A stretch of 64,000 bases of DNA, taken from Lentinus brumalis (taxonomy: Eukaryota > Basidiomycota > Agaricomycetes > Polyporales > Polyporaceae). Position 1 is the stretch's first letter. Each line of letters starts with the position of its first letter. A program made the position numbers and the translations under genes. This document shows, in pieces, positions 33,520 through 45,947 of the stretch. The stretch spans positions 1,178,001 to 1,242,000 of the forward strand of contig MARA01000006.1 of assembly GCA_001792895.1 (NCBI GenBank), given 5' to 3'. The notes under the pieces are model-generated. The model searched no databases. It was not told the DNA's origin and worked only from the letters and a program-made list of their open reading frames with translations.

Positions 33520-36500
33520 ATGAATGGGACACACGACGCTGGCGATATCTCTCACGAGGAACTCAACTTCTCGGACAATGAGGGCGACGATGCCCCCGAC
33601 GGTGGTCTCGGCGACTACTCCGCGCGGTTCGAGGAACTCATGAGCGACGGCGAGGACGAAGACGGACATGCCGGCGAAGAGGACGAAGATGAAGAGGCGG
33701 GTTTCGTCTACAGCGGCGTCGACGCTGATCCAACCGGCGGCTACCGCGAACAGCTACGCGAGGTGCTCGGCCAGGACCACGAGGAGGATGAACTCGACGA
33801 GGAGCAAGAGGTCGAACGGTCTCTCGTTCATGAGGTGGAAGCAAACGAGAAGTATGCTGCGACCATTGAGGACGAGGCCGGGGTGAGTCGCCCAACCACA
33901 CGCGATGCAGTCCTGGCGAACTCATGTCCACGATTGATTGTCTCAGCATGTCCAGATATTGCCCCCTCGCACCCCTCCACCAGTGTCCCCCAGGACCCCT
34001 GCGCCTCAGTCTTCGCCGTCTAAGATGCCTTCTCATCTCACAAACGGGACGCCGCCACGACCGTCGTCGGCGCGCCCGTACTTGCATCCGACCATCTCCC
34101 GCCTCCGTTCAATCACGCCTCAACCTTCGCGCACGTCCTCCGCAGCGAGCGGTGCCACGCACTCCCATATGCATGAATCAGTTTCAGCCGCGCCGTCACA
34201 TTTCTCTGCCCTGTCCCGATCGTCTTCTCTCACGAACCTCTCAACCCAGTTCGCCCAGCATGAAAGCTCCCCTGCGCAAAAGGCCCCCGCCCGGGAGGTC
34301 CTGCGCTGGACGCAGCTCCGCGTCATAGACGAGCACATCTATGCTGGTCAGGGTGCCAAGGTGTCGGCGCTTCTGGGGGCGCAGTCCTTGGGTTCGCCGA
34401 CGGTATTGGCTGCAAATGGACTTATCTGCATAGGCACGGACACAGGCCGCGTGCTAGTTTTCGACTTCAAGCAGACCTTGAAGTGTGTATGTGGGACCGA
34501 ATCGTCAGGTGAGCAGCGCTGTAAAGTTGGACCACGTATCTAGCTTCTTGACGCGTCGTGGTAGAGAAGGACGTCGGAGCCGTGACAGCGCTCGCGCTAT
34601 CATTTGACCACACCTACGTCGCGGCTGGACATGCCAACGGGTACATTCACCTCTACGATTTGCGATCTCCGAAGGTTCCTTCCCGTGTGGTTCCACCTAC
34701 AACGTTGGCTGCAGTCGCGTCCGGCAGGCAGGAAGGGCACTTAGTCGGTTCTCGCATCGTCAATGTCGGGTTCATAGCTGGTCGCCATACGGCCCTTGTC
34801 TCCGCAGACGATGCCGGCCTGGCGTTCTACCACAGCCTAGGCAAGGTCTTCTTCGTTGATGCGACCGACATTCTACGTATCTTAGGAAAATATCCTGACG
34901 AAGACGGGCCTGATGCACCTGCCGCGCTCGGACACAGGCTTCGCCGGCGAAAATCCCGAAAGCCTGCCTCCATTTTGTCTATGGCTCCGCTCCCGTTCGG
35001 TACCTCTGCCCATCCCACGGACACGTACAACCTCGTCGCCCTTCTCACGCCGATCAAGTTGGTCATCGTGGGACTCAAGCCATCCCCGAAGACTTGGTAC
35101 AGGCGTCACAGGGAAGCGGAAGAAGAGGTCGGCTCCAAGTCTAGGTTCAAGGGGACGCTCGCGTGGTTTCCTAGCGTTTCTCTCGGGGCCGACCTCACGT
35201 CAGCATCGGAACGCAATAGCAAGAAGAGCCAGGCCAACGGTACCCAACCCTCGTCCACTCCAACTCTGGTGTACTCTTGGGGCGAGACGTTGCACCTTCT
35301 ACGCGTTTCGGAGTCCAAGGTTGTGCAGTCCATCAAAGATGCCAAGACTGGGAAGGTCACCAAGGTCGAAGTGGGTCGAATTGTGTTCGATGAGGTCGGC
35401 AGTTGGACAGCAGGCGACAGCGTCCTTGCACTGCAGTGGCTGAACGTCAATGTGGGTTCGTTCACTCCGGTCGCTTTCACGCGATACACCTCGACTTAAT
35501 TGCGCCCTTTCCCACCAGCAAATCATCGTGCTCACACCTGCCGGGTTCGAGATATACGACGTCCGCACTTTCAAACTTGTGGAACGTGAGCCGTTTGAAG
35601 CATGGTCGTTAGTATCGCCCATCCTCAGCCATACCACAAACGGTACCCTCACTTACTCCGACGCCGTTTCCGAGGTTGCACATAGCGTGCGGGTGTACAA
35701 GGGAAAGGTCTTCCTCTTGGTATGCCCGTTTCCTGCCATAAAGTGATTGTCACTCACACACGCTCCTATCTGGCGATATCGCAGGGTCAACAAGGCGTTC
35801 AGGTCGGAACGCTACTCACGTGGGCCGACCGAATACTGCAGTCGGTTGAAGATGGTGACTTCCTGAGCGCCATCGATCTCACCCGGTCCTACTACGTTGG
35901 CGAGGCACCCGGCAATAGGAATGGTCTTCCCGACGACCCGGAGACTCTCAAGAAGTTAGTGGGCCAGAAACTCCGCGAGCTCATGGTCGCTTCCGCTCGT
36001 TACGCGTTCTCGGAAGAGCGCATGACAGACGCTACCCATATCACGCCGGATGGGCGAGGCGTGGACCGAACAGACCTGTTTAAGGGTCTTGTCTCCACGT
36101 GTGCTCGGGCTTGCATAGCTCTTGACGATTTTGACTTCTTCTTCGAAGACCTGTTCGGGTATTACGACAACAACGGGATTGCCGGAATCTTCCTCGAGCA
36201 ACTCGAGCCATTCATGCTCCAGGGCGACATTCGTCAGGTGCCACCTCGCATCACCCAACGACTCGTCGCGCTGCATGATGAGGCGAACCGTCCCGACCTC
36301 GTCGAACGGCTCATCTGGCATATCGAACCCGAGTGTCTCGACAGCAACCAGGCGATCACTCTCTGTCAGCGGTATCACCTCTACGACGCGCTCATTTACG
36401 TGTATACCCGAGCTCTCAAGGATTACGTAGCGCCTGTCGTCGAGCTGTTGGGCCTAGCTCGTCGCGTGCAGCAGTACCGCAGGCAACGAGCGGAAGCATC

Positions 36501-38562
36501 ATCGCCAACTTCCCCCGATCTTCTGGACGAACAGTCGATCGAACCCATCATCCTTAACGCCTACAAGATCTACCCCTTCATCGCTGATACGCTCACTGGC
36601 CTCACCTACCCTTCCGAAGAGCCACTACCTCCAGAGGATGCGCTACGGGCGAAGGACAAGCTTTATACATTCCTGTTCTCTGGCCGCTCGAGCGTGTGGC
36701 CTGAGGGCGAGGGAGGCACGCTCGTTTTGACGTCTGACGAGGAGAATGGCGTCGAGCCGACATTCCCGTACACCCGTCTTCTACTTCGCTTTGATCCAGA
36801 AGCTTTCCTGCATACGATGGATCTGGCCTTCGAGGACTCATATTTCAATGACGATGATGACGATGACCAACATGACCCCCGTCCCGTCAGCCGCTTCGTT
36901 ATAGTCAAGATCCTTCTCGAAATCCTCGCTTCCCCCAACCTCTCGGCAGAGGAACGGACGTTCATTCACATTTTCGTTGCTCGCAACGTGCCGAAGTATC
37001 CGCAGCATATCCAGATCCAACCTAGTGTACTGCACAACATCCTGATCGGACTCGCGGAGGACCTAGACTCGAGCACACGAGAAGACCGTCAACTTGCAGC
37101 GGAGTTTCTGCTGTCCGCGTATACCCCTCACGAGAGCGAACGGATACTGGAGATCTTCAAGCAGGCTGGCTTCTATAGGATCTTACGTTCGTGGTACCGG
37201 CAGGAAAGGCGATGGCCAGAACTCCTTGCGACTTACCTTGAGGATCCAGACCTTCCCCAGGAGGACGTCTTCACTTTCATTCATGATGTCCTGATTGCGG
37301 CGAAGAGATTGAGCAAGGGTAAACTTCCTGAGCCCCTTGTTGACACTCTGCGCCGTTCGATCCCGACACTCCTCGACATCAGTATCTCAAGGACTGCCGC
37401 ACTGATCAACGAACACCTCCCAAATTCACATGAGATCGCTCTCGACAACCTTGGCCCTGACTCCGACCATGAACGTTATCTCTACCTCAAATATCTTCTG
37501 GAACCCCCACAGAAGCATGATGAAGACGACCACCTCTCCCATCCCCGCAAGACTCCTCTTCCCCCTGACCTCCCTCACGCCCTCCGTCTCACCTACGTAG
37601 CCCTCCATTGTCGATTCGAGCCTTCTGGTGTCATCCCGGCGCTGCAGCATCTGCCGCAAGACTTCTCGGCGGCTTCCGAAACAATTCCTATATGCGAGGA
37701 ACACGAGGTCTACGACGCGGTCGTATGGCTCATTGACCGTGGAGGCGACCCTCGCGCAGCGCTGGTCAAGGCCGATGCGTTCGAACAGCGGCTGTCGACT
37801 CGAATAGCAGACGCACTTGCTGTCCATGACGGCAGCTCGCAGGACGCCATTTCCGAGGCGCTTCACAAGTTGGAAGCGGTTGCGGCGACGTCTATATCCA
37901 TATGCTTGGAGCGGTCGCAGCCGACAGCCGCCGCGGACTTTCCGTTGGAGGACCTTTGGTTCCAGCTCCTCAGCAGTCAGATCGACTGCGTGCAACGGGT
38001 GGCTAGCTGCTGCTCGTTGGAGGCGCTTGGCCCTTCTGAGGATGTCTCTGCAGACGAGCCGCGCGTGCAGAGGGAGCACGGGACGATATCCGCTCTTCGG
38101 TCTCTCGTGCACAAGACCTTCTCTGCGCTGATGTCTGTCAGTTCGACGCGCGCAGTCTCGTTCCCTCGTCTATTCAAGCGGCTGGTCAGCTCCGCCTCAG
38201 CGTCCAAGGGGCAGGTGGCGAAGGGCACGCTCTACACCGAGTTCCGGACTATCCTCACGGGCATGCTCGAGTCATTCCGCTCCGAGGGCGACATGCTCAT
38301 CATTACGAAGCATCTCGTGGACCGCGATGTCTCCGAGACGATCTGCCAGCTCGTGGGTGAGCGGAACAGGGGTTGGGCTCCAGTGAGGGGCGCATGCAAC
38401 TCGTGCGGCGCGGCGTTCGTCGACGGAAACCCCACAAAACATGCGGAGGGAGAGGCACATCCGGAGAGCGAGCCGGTGGTCGTATCGCGGACAGGAGCCA
38501 TATACCATACTAGATGCTTACCCTCTGGTTTTCATGCTAATCACGCCGTCAATGTACACTAA
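33520..38562 (+). CDS. VPS8: Vps8, CORVET tethering complex subunit, 1596 aa
   Basis: Endosomal tether that binds Rab5-type GTPases and drives early endosome fusion as part of CORVET. Five exons, phase-consistent: 33520-33882, 33947-34508, 34565-35451, 35519-35719, 35785-38562. An acidic N-terminus (DGEDEDGHAGEEDEDEE) and a Ser/Pro-rich linker precede a beta-propeller with WD-like blades (AVTALALSFDHTYVAAGHANG, IHLYDLRS). A long helical-repeat region follows (CHLR/clathrin-repeat type, around FFFEDLFGYYDNNGIAGIFL). The C-terminus has a degenerate RING-like site (CNSCG...YHTRCL). The length fits fungal Vps8. The ATG at 33520 is the first in frame. Its 3' end is 69 bp from the COG2 stop, tail to tail. 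Confidence 0.93.
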
Positions 38563-38631
38563 GCAGCATAACTCCGATAATATGTAACTATCATGCAGAT
38601 CTTGGGTACCTGGCGAAAGGTGGACTAGCTA

Positions 38632-41600
38632 TCAGGTTGTTTCTATGCAATGCAATGAGTGAGCGTCGTATAAGAAGATCGTGACGGTCGCACTCACCGT
38701 CTGCCAGACTGGAGCGTGCCATCTCCACCAGACTGCGGTACGTCGTATTCTCCTGCACCGCAACGCCGAGCGACTCAGCCTCTCTCCCGAACGCGTCGAC
38801 GTCGAGGATCATCTGCGTCCGGATTTTCTCCTCGTCGGCGCGTCCCTCGTCTTCTCGCGCACTGGAGCCAAAGAGTGAGTACGTCGACTTCTTGCCCTTC
38901 TTGAGTCGACGCAGTGACTCCTCTGTCTTCTTCATCGCAGAGAGATAGTAGATGTAACGCTGGGCGATGACTTCGAAAACTTCTTCCGCAACGGGCTTGA
39001 GGAACGTGTCTTTCAGCGCGGAGCCGGGACCTTCCACCGTCTGGATGGCGAAGAAGGCCTTGGTGTGCTTGAATATGAGCGAGACGAAATAGCTCGGCTC
39101 GGTGGGCATGCGCTTGCTTGATGACATTGCGCGGAATTGCGAGGGGATGGAGCGCATGGAGAGGAGGGCGTCGCAGCCCCGGCGGGAGAGAATGACGATG
39201 ATCTGGCTGAGGAGGGTCGGAACAAGCGAAGTAAGCTTAGACAGCGCGTGCTTGAGTGCATCTGAGAACGGATCAGCGTCGATGCGGTGGCCTAGGAATG
39301 ACTGATCAATAAGCGACTGACCTTCGGGAGCGATCCCTTCCTCCTCTCCTGGTGACGACTCTGGTAGCAGTACTGTCAGCTCTTCTTTCCACAATTTTAG
39401 TACTTGGGCTTCCAATGCTGTGATGTCCGTAATCGCAATGGCGAACTGTTGCAGCAGAGCATCGTCCGCGGCAACGCTCTCGGCGGATGCGGCCTCCGTC
39501 GGTATCGGGGTAGCGGACCTCGTTGTCGGTGAAGCAGCAGACTACGCGACAAACTCATTATATATGTGAAGGGCAGTCGTGCTGAGGATGACTCACGCCA
39601 CCGATTCGTTCGGCTGCTACAGCAGCCGCAACCTTGGCTGTAGGTTCAAGTGGAGGAAGGCTTTTATCAAGCCATGTCCTGTACCTGCTCAAGAGCTGGG
39701 GCAGTACATCGTCAGCATCTCCTCGACGCATGCTGACGCAACGCACCTGAAGGGTGAACTTCCAAAATCGTGAGTTGAGTTCCGGTATGTAGACCTCAGC
39801 GCTCCAGCACGCGCGTATAGCGTCGTACACCGCCGAAGCTTGAGAGGTAACGAACGGCGCAGAAGCTGAAGGGGTGTTCGGTCAGACCCTGCGATCATGG
39901 ACGAGGACAGAGAGAACCTTTCGAGGCAGTACGCTCCAGCTTGGTGGTGGACAGTGAATCTTCGAGCTTCGTGACAATCTCCTTCCACCGCATCTGGAAG
40001 TACACCGGAAGCTGCCACCTCCGGTCGAACGACGTGTAGACAATGTGCGTTCTCATGGCTTCCACGGACTGCACAGAGGGTGCCAAGAACTCCAGTGAGC
40101 GAAGGAATGCCCGAGTCGTCTCATGGTGCTGGGTGTAAAGGGTGTCAGCATCACTTCCTAGTACTTATCATTCCAGTTCACACACCTTGCGGAACTCGTC
40201 CGGCTTTCCCGCCGCAAAGATGACACTTCCGAGCTCATCCATGAGCGCCCTTCCGACTTCAGACCACACTACATTGGCCATGATCTCGAACACTGGCACC
40301 TCCCCGTCCCGCGTCTCGCCCTTGTCAGCCGCCGCACGAGACCCCGACTTGACGCACACCGCCTCTGCTATTTCCATCGTCCGGCGCACGTCTCTGTCGA
40401 CGAACCGCAGGATTGTGTTGTAAAGCGCTGCGAGCGGGTCGTCGGCCTCGTCGAGGATGTGGGCCATGCTCGAGGTGTTGGAATGTGTGTCCGCGCGGAG
40501 AGCGAACTCGAATGGGTTCTGCTTGGATGCGAATGCGGTGAAGGGTGTGTATGGCGTGCGGGGTGGGAGCGACGCTGTCATCGGGGGAGCGGGTGAGGCC
40601 GCACCTGTGCGAGAGGGGAATGGGGTATGGGGTACGATGGGAGAGTGCGGCGCAGTGAGGGCACCGGGGTATATACTCTGGCCGTCTGCATCAGTATAGC
40701 GACACACAGATGGAGGGGCAGCATACCTTCTTGACGAACTCACGAACGACTTCGCGTCGGAGGACATCCTCAGCGTCGCGCCAGAGCCCGAGCACGTCGT
40801 ACGTTCGCAGACACTCTGTGATGTCGGCGTACAGCTTTGACTTCTCGATCTCAGTCACTTTGCTCGCCTTGCCGTCCTTCCCTCCGACCAGGGCGTGTAA
40901 AGTCGTAGCAAAAAGGTGGTCCAGGTCAGATGAGAGCGTCGACTTGATGCGGTCGACTCGCTATATGCGGCGTGATTAGCGGACGGGGAGGTCGTAGGGA
41001 CAGAAACAGCTCACAAACCCATTGGGATTCGTCTATGAACGCACATGGCTCCGTTCGTGCCCTCGAGACGTGGTACAGCAGCTGTGTGTACTCTGCGGCC
41101 ACCCGTGCTATATGCTTGGCGCGGTTCCCTCGGGTCCTTCAGCAACGTCAGAGGTGCAGTGTGCAGGACAAGCATGCATACACCCACCTGTCCTCCGCGT
41201 CCGCATGGGAGGTTGGCTGCATGGACCCGATGGTAGCGGAGTCCTTTCCCTCGTCTTCCGGCGACGAGATGAGCAACAGGGACTCCAGGCGCGTTATTGA
41301 CTCCGAGACCTTCAGGAGGAGGTGCAGGAACGCCTTCTCCTCCCGGATGGCCGCTCTCCGGTCCAGCTTCTCCTTGATCCCGTCCTGGATGACCTGCAGG
41401 GTATTCCTTGCTTCCTACCGCACACACAGAGAGACAAATAAGGTGATTCATTCCAACGTACACAATATACAGAACGAGCACGACGTACGAGCACCCGCCC
41501 CTTCAGATCCGCCAACGGCCGCTTCATGCTCTCCAGCCTCGTCCCCTCACCCCGTAGGTCCGTGCTTAGGCTGATGAACGCCTCATAGTCGTCGTTTATG

Positions 41601-41911
41601 AGCTTCACCAGCTCCTCCTTCAGCGCCGCGAGGTAGTCCCGAAGCTCCGTACGCAGGTCGGGCAGCGACGTGTATGCGCGCGAGAGGAGGAACTGCTCAA
41701 CGTCGAACGTCTCCGCCGACAAGTACGGGTCCGAGTGCGACAGCGGGACGTAGACGGGTAGGTTACGCGCATCTTCCGGAACGTCGTCTTCGGCCGTCCT
41801 GTTGCCATTGAGCTGTCTGGACGACTCGCGCACTGCGAGTTCCTCCGCGAGGCGGTCGAGCTCGAAGGGGTCCCGGGAGGCGAGTGTATCCGGACTTCGG
41901 ACGGTGGCCAT
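38632..41911 (-). CDS. COG2: Conserved oligomeric Golgi complex subunit 2, 905 aa
   Basis: Part of the COG tether for retrograde transport within the Golgi. Eleven exons, phase-consistent: 41489-41911, 41188-41414, 41019-41136, 40727-40960, 40186-40677, 39918-40128, 39747-39865, 39597-39695, 39322-39541, 38698-39261, 38632-38642. The N-terminal signature is DYLAALKEELVKLINDDYEAFISLSTDLRG, followed by coiled helices (EARNTLQVIQDGIKEKLDRR) and NRAKHIARVAAEYTQLLYHV. The C-terminal part matches the COG2 C-terminal domain in style (SRFWKFTLQ, LLSRYRTWLDKSLPPL, SSKRMPTEPSYFVSLIF). The terminal 11-nt exon is weak: without splicing the frame runs to a stop at 38591, giving 937 aa. A Pro/Ser/Thr linker sits mid-protein. 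Confidence 0.92.
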
Positions 41912-42329
41912 GGCTCGTCCTCCGCTGTCAGCTCGTCGTAGTAAAGATGTGTAGGGTACGATGACGGCTGCAGCTGCAAATCGAGTGATGGACACAGATG
42001 AGACGAGGACAACGTCGCGGACAACCCGCACACGCGCTCGCCACCGCCGCGTCTGGCGCGCGCGCGGTGCGGCGCAAGGCGGCGCAGCGACCTCGCGGTC
42101 ACCGTGACTGTCAGATCTGTCAATGCCCTCGGCGCCGCGTCCAACGACGGCCTCTCACTGTCGTATCCACTGCGGCTCTCGTCTCTTGGTTCTCGTCCAC
42201 CACCAAGCACCAGATTGACGCTGCTGGACGTCTCTGGACACCTGACACGGTCCACCATCCACCGCCCGCATACTTACACCCATATAATCTTCATAGTCGC
42301 CAGTCAACAGCTCCAGACTACGACTAGCT
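41912..42329. promoter_or_regulatory. Bidirectional promoter, COG2 / glutaredoxin
   Basis: 418 bp between divergent start codons. A long open frame overlaps part of it on the minus strand upstream of the COG2 ATG, but it has no COG2-like sequence and is treated as non-coding. Confidence 0.5.
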
Positions 42330-43217
42330 ATGAAGCGAACCAACACACCCCAATGGACAGGCTCGCCCTACCGCCGCCGGCGTATCCTCTGGGCCCTCGT
42401 CCTGCTCACCCTCGGCGGGATCTACTACCTCTCCGTATATGGCGCCCCATCGTCATCCTTCCTGTCCCTTTCTGAGTCTCTGAAAGACTGGGGCTACCGC
42501 TTCTCTCCAGACTCGTCCGGTCCCGGGCGCGTTGCGCAGGCCAAGGCGCAATCCGACCAGACCGTGCAAGAAGCATACGCCGGTCAAGGCGCTTACGCCG
42601 ACGTGAGGGAGATCGACGCACTCCTGCACTTCCTCACAGCGCACCCGCAACGGCGTCTGGACGAGGACGGTGGCTCGATCCGCGTGGAGGGGCTCGGCAG
42701 CGTGGTGGTTGACGTAGGGAAGCCGATCGACCTGAAGGTGTATGCGCCCGACGGCAAGTACGATTGGGAGGAGCACACGAAGCGCGTGAAGGACCAGTAC
42801 CCGTTGGTCGTATTCAGCAAGACGTATTGCCCGTGCGTAAATTCATCCGTTGCGTGAAGTGGATTGCGCCGACTGACGGAACGCTGCAGGTACTCGCGAA
42901 GTGCGAAGACGCTGCTCGCTTCGTACGAGATCGAGCCGGCGCCGAAAATTATCGAGCTCAATGTGCGCTCGGATGGGCCACAGCTGCAGGCTATCCTGGC
43001 CAGGTTAACCGGTCGGAGTACGGTGCCGAATATTCTGCTGAAAGTACGCAAGTATCTTGAGACTCGGACCTCACATTGCTGATTGGTACTCGGTCATCAG
43101 GGCAGCTCGATAGGTGGCTCAGACGACGTTCACCAGATGCACGAAGAGCACCGACTGAAGAGACTTCTTGAAGAGGGCGGCTTGACCGTCAAGGGCGCTG
43201 CTGCCGAGACTGCTTGA
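42330..43217 (+). CDS. Membrane-anchored glutaredoxin, 257 aa
   Basis: Three exons, phase-consistent: 42330-42832, 42890-43043, 43101-43217. A positively charged N-terminus (RRRR) and one membrane anchor (ILWALVLLTLGGIYYLSVYG) precede a spacer of about 100 residues. The glutaredoxin domain then starts at VVFSKTYCPYSRSAKTLL, with a CPYS active site split by intron 1. TVPNILL (cis-Pro loop) and GSSIGGSDDVHQMHEE (glutathione-binding GG) follow. Architecture matches yeast Grx6/Grx7, which act in the ER and Golgi lumen. Having the second residue pair PY and Ser at the fourth position, it keeps only one active-site cysteine, so a monothiol mechanism is expected. Confidence 0.93.
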
Positions 43218-43340
43218 TATCGCGGGCCTTTTGCTCGTTACTGTTGTACGATACGGGATCAAATACCCATTCACGTTCTTGGGCCATTGCGGCGAACACA
43301 GCGTCCATCTGGTATGCTACTATCCTAACCCCGCAAAAGC

Positions 43341-43392
43341 ATGCAGGAGAACACCTCAAGGCTTCTGGCGTACCCTGCGCCCGTTCCGGACA
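43341..43392 (-). pseudogene. Relic of a cupin gene 3' end
   Basis: On the minus strand this segment resembles the last codons and stop region of the cupin gene at 54697: GGGCGCAGG, AGAAGC, then TGAGGTGTTC and CTGCATG are shared with small gaps. The frame is not kept. It lies about 130 bp after the glutaredoxin stop, the same order as the glutaredoxin relic and intact cupin near 54.5 kb. It therefore marks one half of a decayed duplication. Confidence 0.55.
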
Positions 43393-43952
43393 GATGTGTC
43401 TATAACAGGCTCGAGCACTAGAGTCCTGTTCACCACCGGCCATTGGCGAGGTTGTCGCGCTCGATAGAACTTAGCTCCGCCTCACCATTTCTACGCAGCT
43501 TAGTCTGCATCCTCTCGAAGACTACCTGAAGCGCTGAAGGCCTGAACTGCGACTTTGGCCAGTGGTGTTCATCAAGCTGGTCTCGCAGGCTTCTGTCTTG
43601 AGGGTGAAAAGGGCCCATGCATTGTGACGAGTATTTGACACGATGTATGTACGACGTGATCGTGCTCGGTTCACGTCGCTGTTGCGTTCGTATCCATTCG
43701 AGATTGCGGGTATCTAAGTCGAAAGGTATAGGATCATCCTAAGGATGCGATACATTGAATAAACGAAGTCTGCGGAGGAAGTCGCAAGAAGTAAGGGACG
43801 GCCAGTTACAACTCTTGGCGGATGAATCGTACATACCGAAGGTCGCAGCCTGGGGTCAGACTCTGCTTCTTGAGGCTGCGGAGTGCTGCTCTTGTCCTCA
43901 TATCCCTGCCAAATCGCTTGGTTGCGCCGGGGGTCATATCATAACTCCAGAT
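43393..43952. other. Intergenic region, nothing recognised
   Basis: About 560 bp between the cupin relic and the terminal exon of the LRR/F-box-like gene. No gene could be supported. Confidence 0.45.
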
Positions 43953-45600
43953 CTATGATACACACCACGGGCCCAGGCCCGACACCTTGGCCCAATCGTA
44001 CGGCATGAGCTCGGGCTCCCTGTGCAGTAGTTTGAGTCAGCCTTGGGTTCAAGAACCGTGCGGTGGCACGCGGAACGTTCCGGTGACATACCTGTGATCC
44101 TTGTCGTATGACAACACAAAACGCGGTTCTGCACACCGGGGAGGATGGAACTCCACCCATGTGGCGGTTGGATTGCCATGGTACAAGATCTCGACGCAAT
44201 TCAGCAGCGGGCAGTCCTGCAGGACCTCGACTATTTCCCAGCCAAGCGATTCCTTGAAGCGGCCCCACCAAGCTTTGCGCACAGCGTACGTGCCGCAGTA
44301 AGGGCCGTGGTCGCCGCGGAAGTCGAGGTTGAGGCGAATTGTCCGGAGAGATGGTGCAGCAGTCAGAAGACGTGCGATGTGGACCTGTCACGATGTCAGC
44401 GGCCACGTCTCGAGAGCGCGTACTCGAGCACGTACGTGGTCGACTTCCTCATCCCTATCAGCACGATACCGGTGAAGCTCGAGGTGCGCGAGCGCAGGGA
44501 ACGTGGTGGCGACATATTGGAGCAAGTCATCATCGGCTCCCGTGTGGTCTGCCAGATAAACCAGTTCCAGACTGGTGAGCTCGGGCAGCTTCATGCGTCG
44601 GAGGATGGAGAGGCACTCGGCCGAGGATAGGATTGGGTAACCGCCAGGAGCGGTGTATCGATGATTGTAAGCCAGGGAGTTGTAGTGGCGCGGCCAGTCG
44701 CATACGGAAAGATGGAAAAGGTGCGAGGTGTCGATGATGAAGATACTGTCGTCTGGGTCGGGGTACGCCACCGTCAATGAACGCATGCCGGACAGCACCG
44801 ACTGTGGATTGCAATGGGGCCCGAGGATGGGTGGCCGTCCTTGAGCAGGCCCACGACATATGCGGATCGAGAGCTTCTCGAGATACGGGAGCGCACCCAA
44901 CAGGACGGGGAGGAACTCGCCCTTCTCAGATTTCCAATAGTGACCATTGATAGACAGCTCTCGCAGTTTCGGCCAGGATAGTTCAGCCATCGTCAGGAGA
45001 GGTGCGCTTTCCATCGACAGCGACAGTTGCGTGAGTGTATAGTTCATTTGTAACATCAGGGCAGCGAGAGACTGCGACTCGTGGGCGATCGCCGGGCCAT
45101 AATCCCGAGGGGTCTTGAGTTTCGCGTGCTTGTAGTGCCGCATCATTCGCCATAAGCCAGTGTCGTATGTGAAACTAGACAGCGTCATGGTAGTTTTTGC
45201 AACCTCCTCCGTCGGAAATGCATCCGTCGTGTCCAGTCCCGCCATGCAGCTGAAGGAGATAGAGGAGATACGAGGGCGTGATAGACAGACCCGGAGGGCA
45301 GCCCACGACAACCCAGGCAGAGTGCTGAACGTAACGGAGACGAGTGAGGGGAAGCAGTCCAGCAGTTTCTGGCAATATGCGGATGAGGCGGTGATGTCTG
45401 AACCACCACCTATGTAAGTCAAGTGCCTGGTGAAGTCCTTAGTCGTCTCTCGGGATCAGCGTTATGAGAGATACCGACCGAGCAAAAGGTCGTATAGCAT
45501 CCGGAGGGTAGTGCTGGTAGGGACGACGACATCGAGAAAAAAGAATCGGAGATGCTCGGCCCCGAAGGGTGCGGGAGCATGAAGCGAGAGACTTCAGGTC
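43953..45600 (-). CDS. LRR/F-box-like protein, 5' end uncertain
   Basis: Leucine-rich-repeat-like protein of the kind that follows F-boxes in Agaricomycetes. Phase-consistent exons: 45479 upstream to about 45600, 44436-45409, 44092-44384, 43953-44019. Repeating blocks such as FPSLVSVTFSTLPGLSWAAL, WPKLRELSINGHYW, LPYLEKLSIRIC, LPELTSLELVYL and FPALAHLELHRY support the repeat fold. The upstream exon reads GAEHLRFFFLDVVVPTSTTL. The intron 44385-44435 is 51 nt, in frame, and contains a TGA, so it must be removed. No clear F-box start was found; a possible first exon near 45700-45860 (TAAARYYDQVLAGRYRRTW) cannot be joined without a stop at about 45603, so 5' decay is possible. Confidence 0.6.
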
Positions 45601-45947
45601 TCTCGGTGTGCGATACAACTCCAGAGCGACAAGTCTGAAAACATCGGAGTTGACAGTTTCCAGCCTAGAAGTGGCTATTCATTGAGATGACCGTATGGAG
45701 GTGGGACCACGTACGTCGGTAACGACCGGCCAGGACTTGGTCGTAATAGCGAGCTGCTGCTGTCAACGTTACGATGGACGGTACATGGTGTAGTCTGCTC
45801 GAGCTCCTTGCGTGCCACAAGGGAAGACACAAGGGCCTTGAGCGTATTGCTGGCTGGGAACATCGTACAGTGTACAACCGCATTCCGATGGGCAGAGGAC
45901 GAGGAAGAGGAGGCTCGAGGCAAGCTCGAGGAATACCAGCCCCCGCG
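45601..45947. other. Possible 5' part of the LRR/F-box-like gene
   Basis: The minus strand carries an open frame with coding-like codons (VTLTAAARYYDQVLAGRYRR) and a GTACGT donor, but every join I tried to the next exon meets a stop. It may be a true first exon that I joined wrongly, or a decayed one. Confidence 0.35.

Noticed and set aside
37426..38112. 228-codon minus-strand ORF inside VPS8
   Set aside because: Shadow of the long last exon of VPS8; Arg-rich translation typical of an antisense frame in GC-rich coding DNA.
44388..44390. Premature TGA in the LRR/F-box-like gene
   Set aside because: The TGA lies inside a 51-nt stretch with a canonical GTACGT donor and GACAG acceptor in phase 0, so it is best read as part of an intron.
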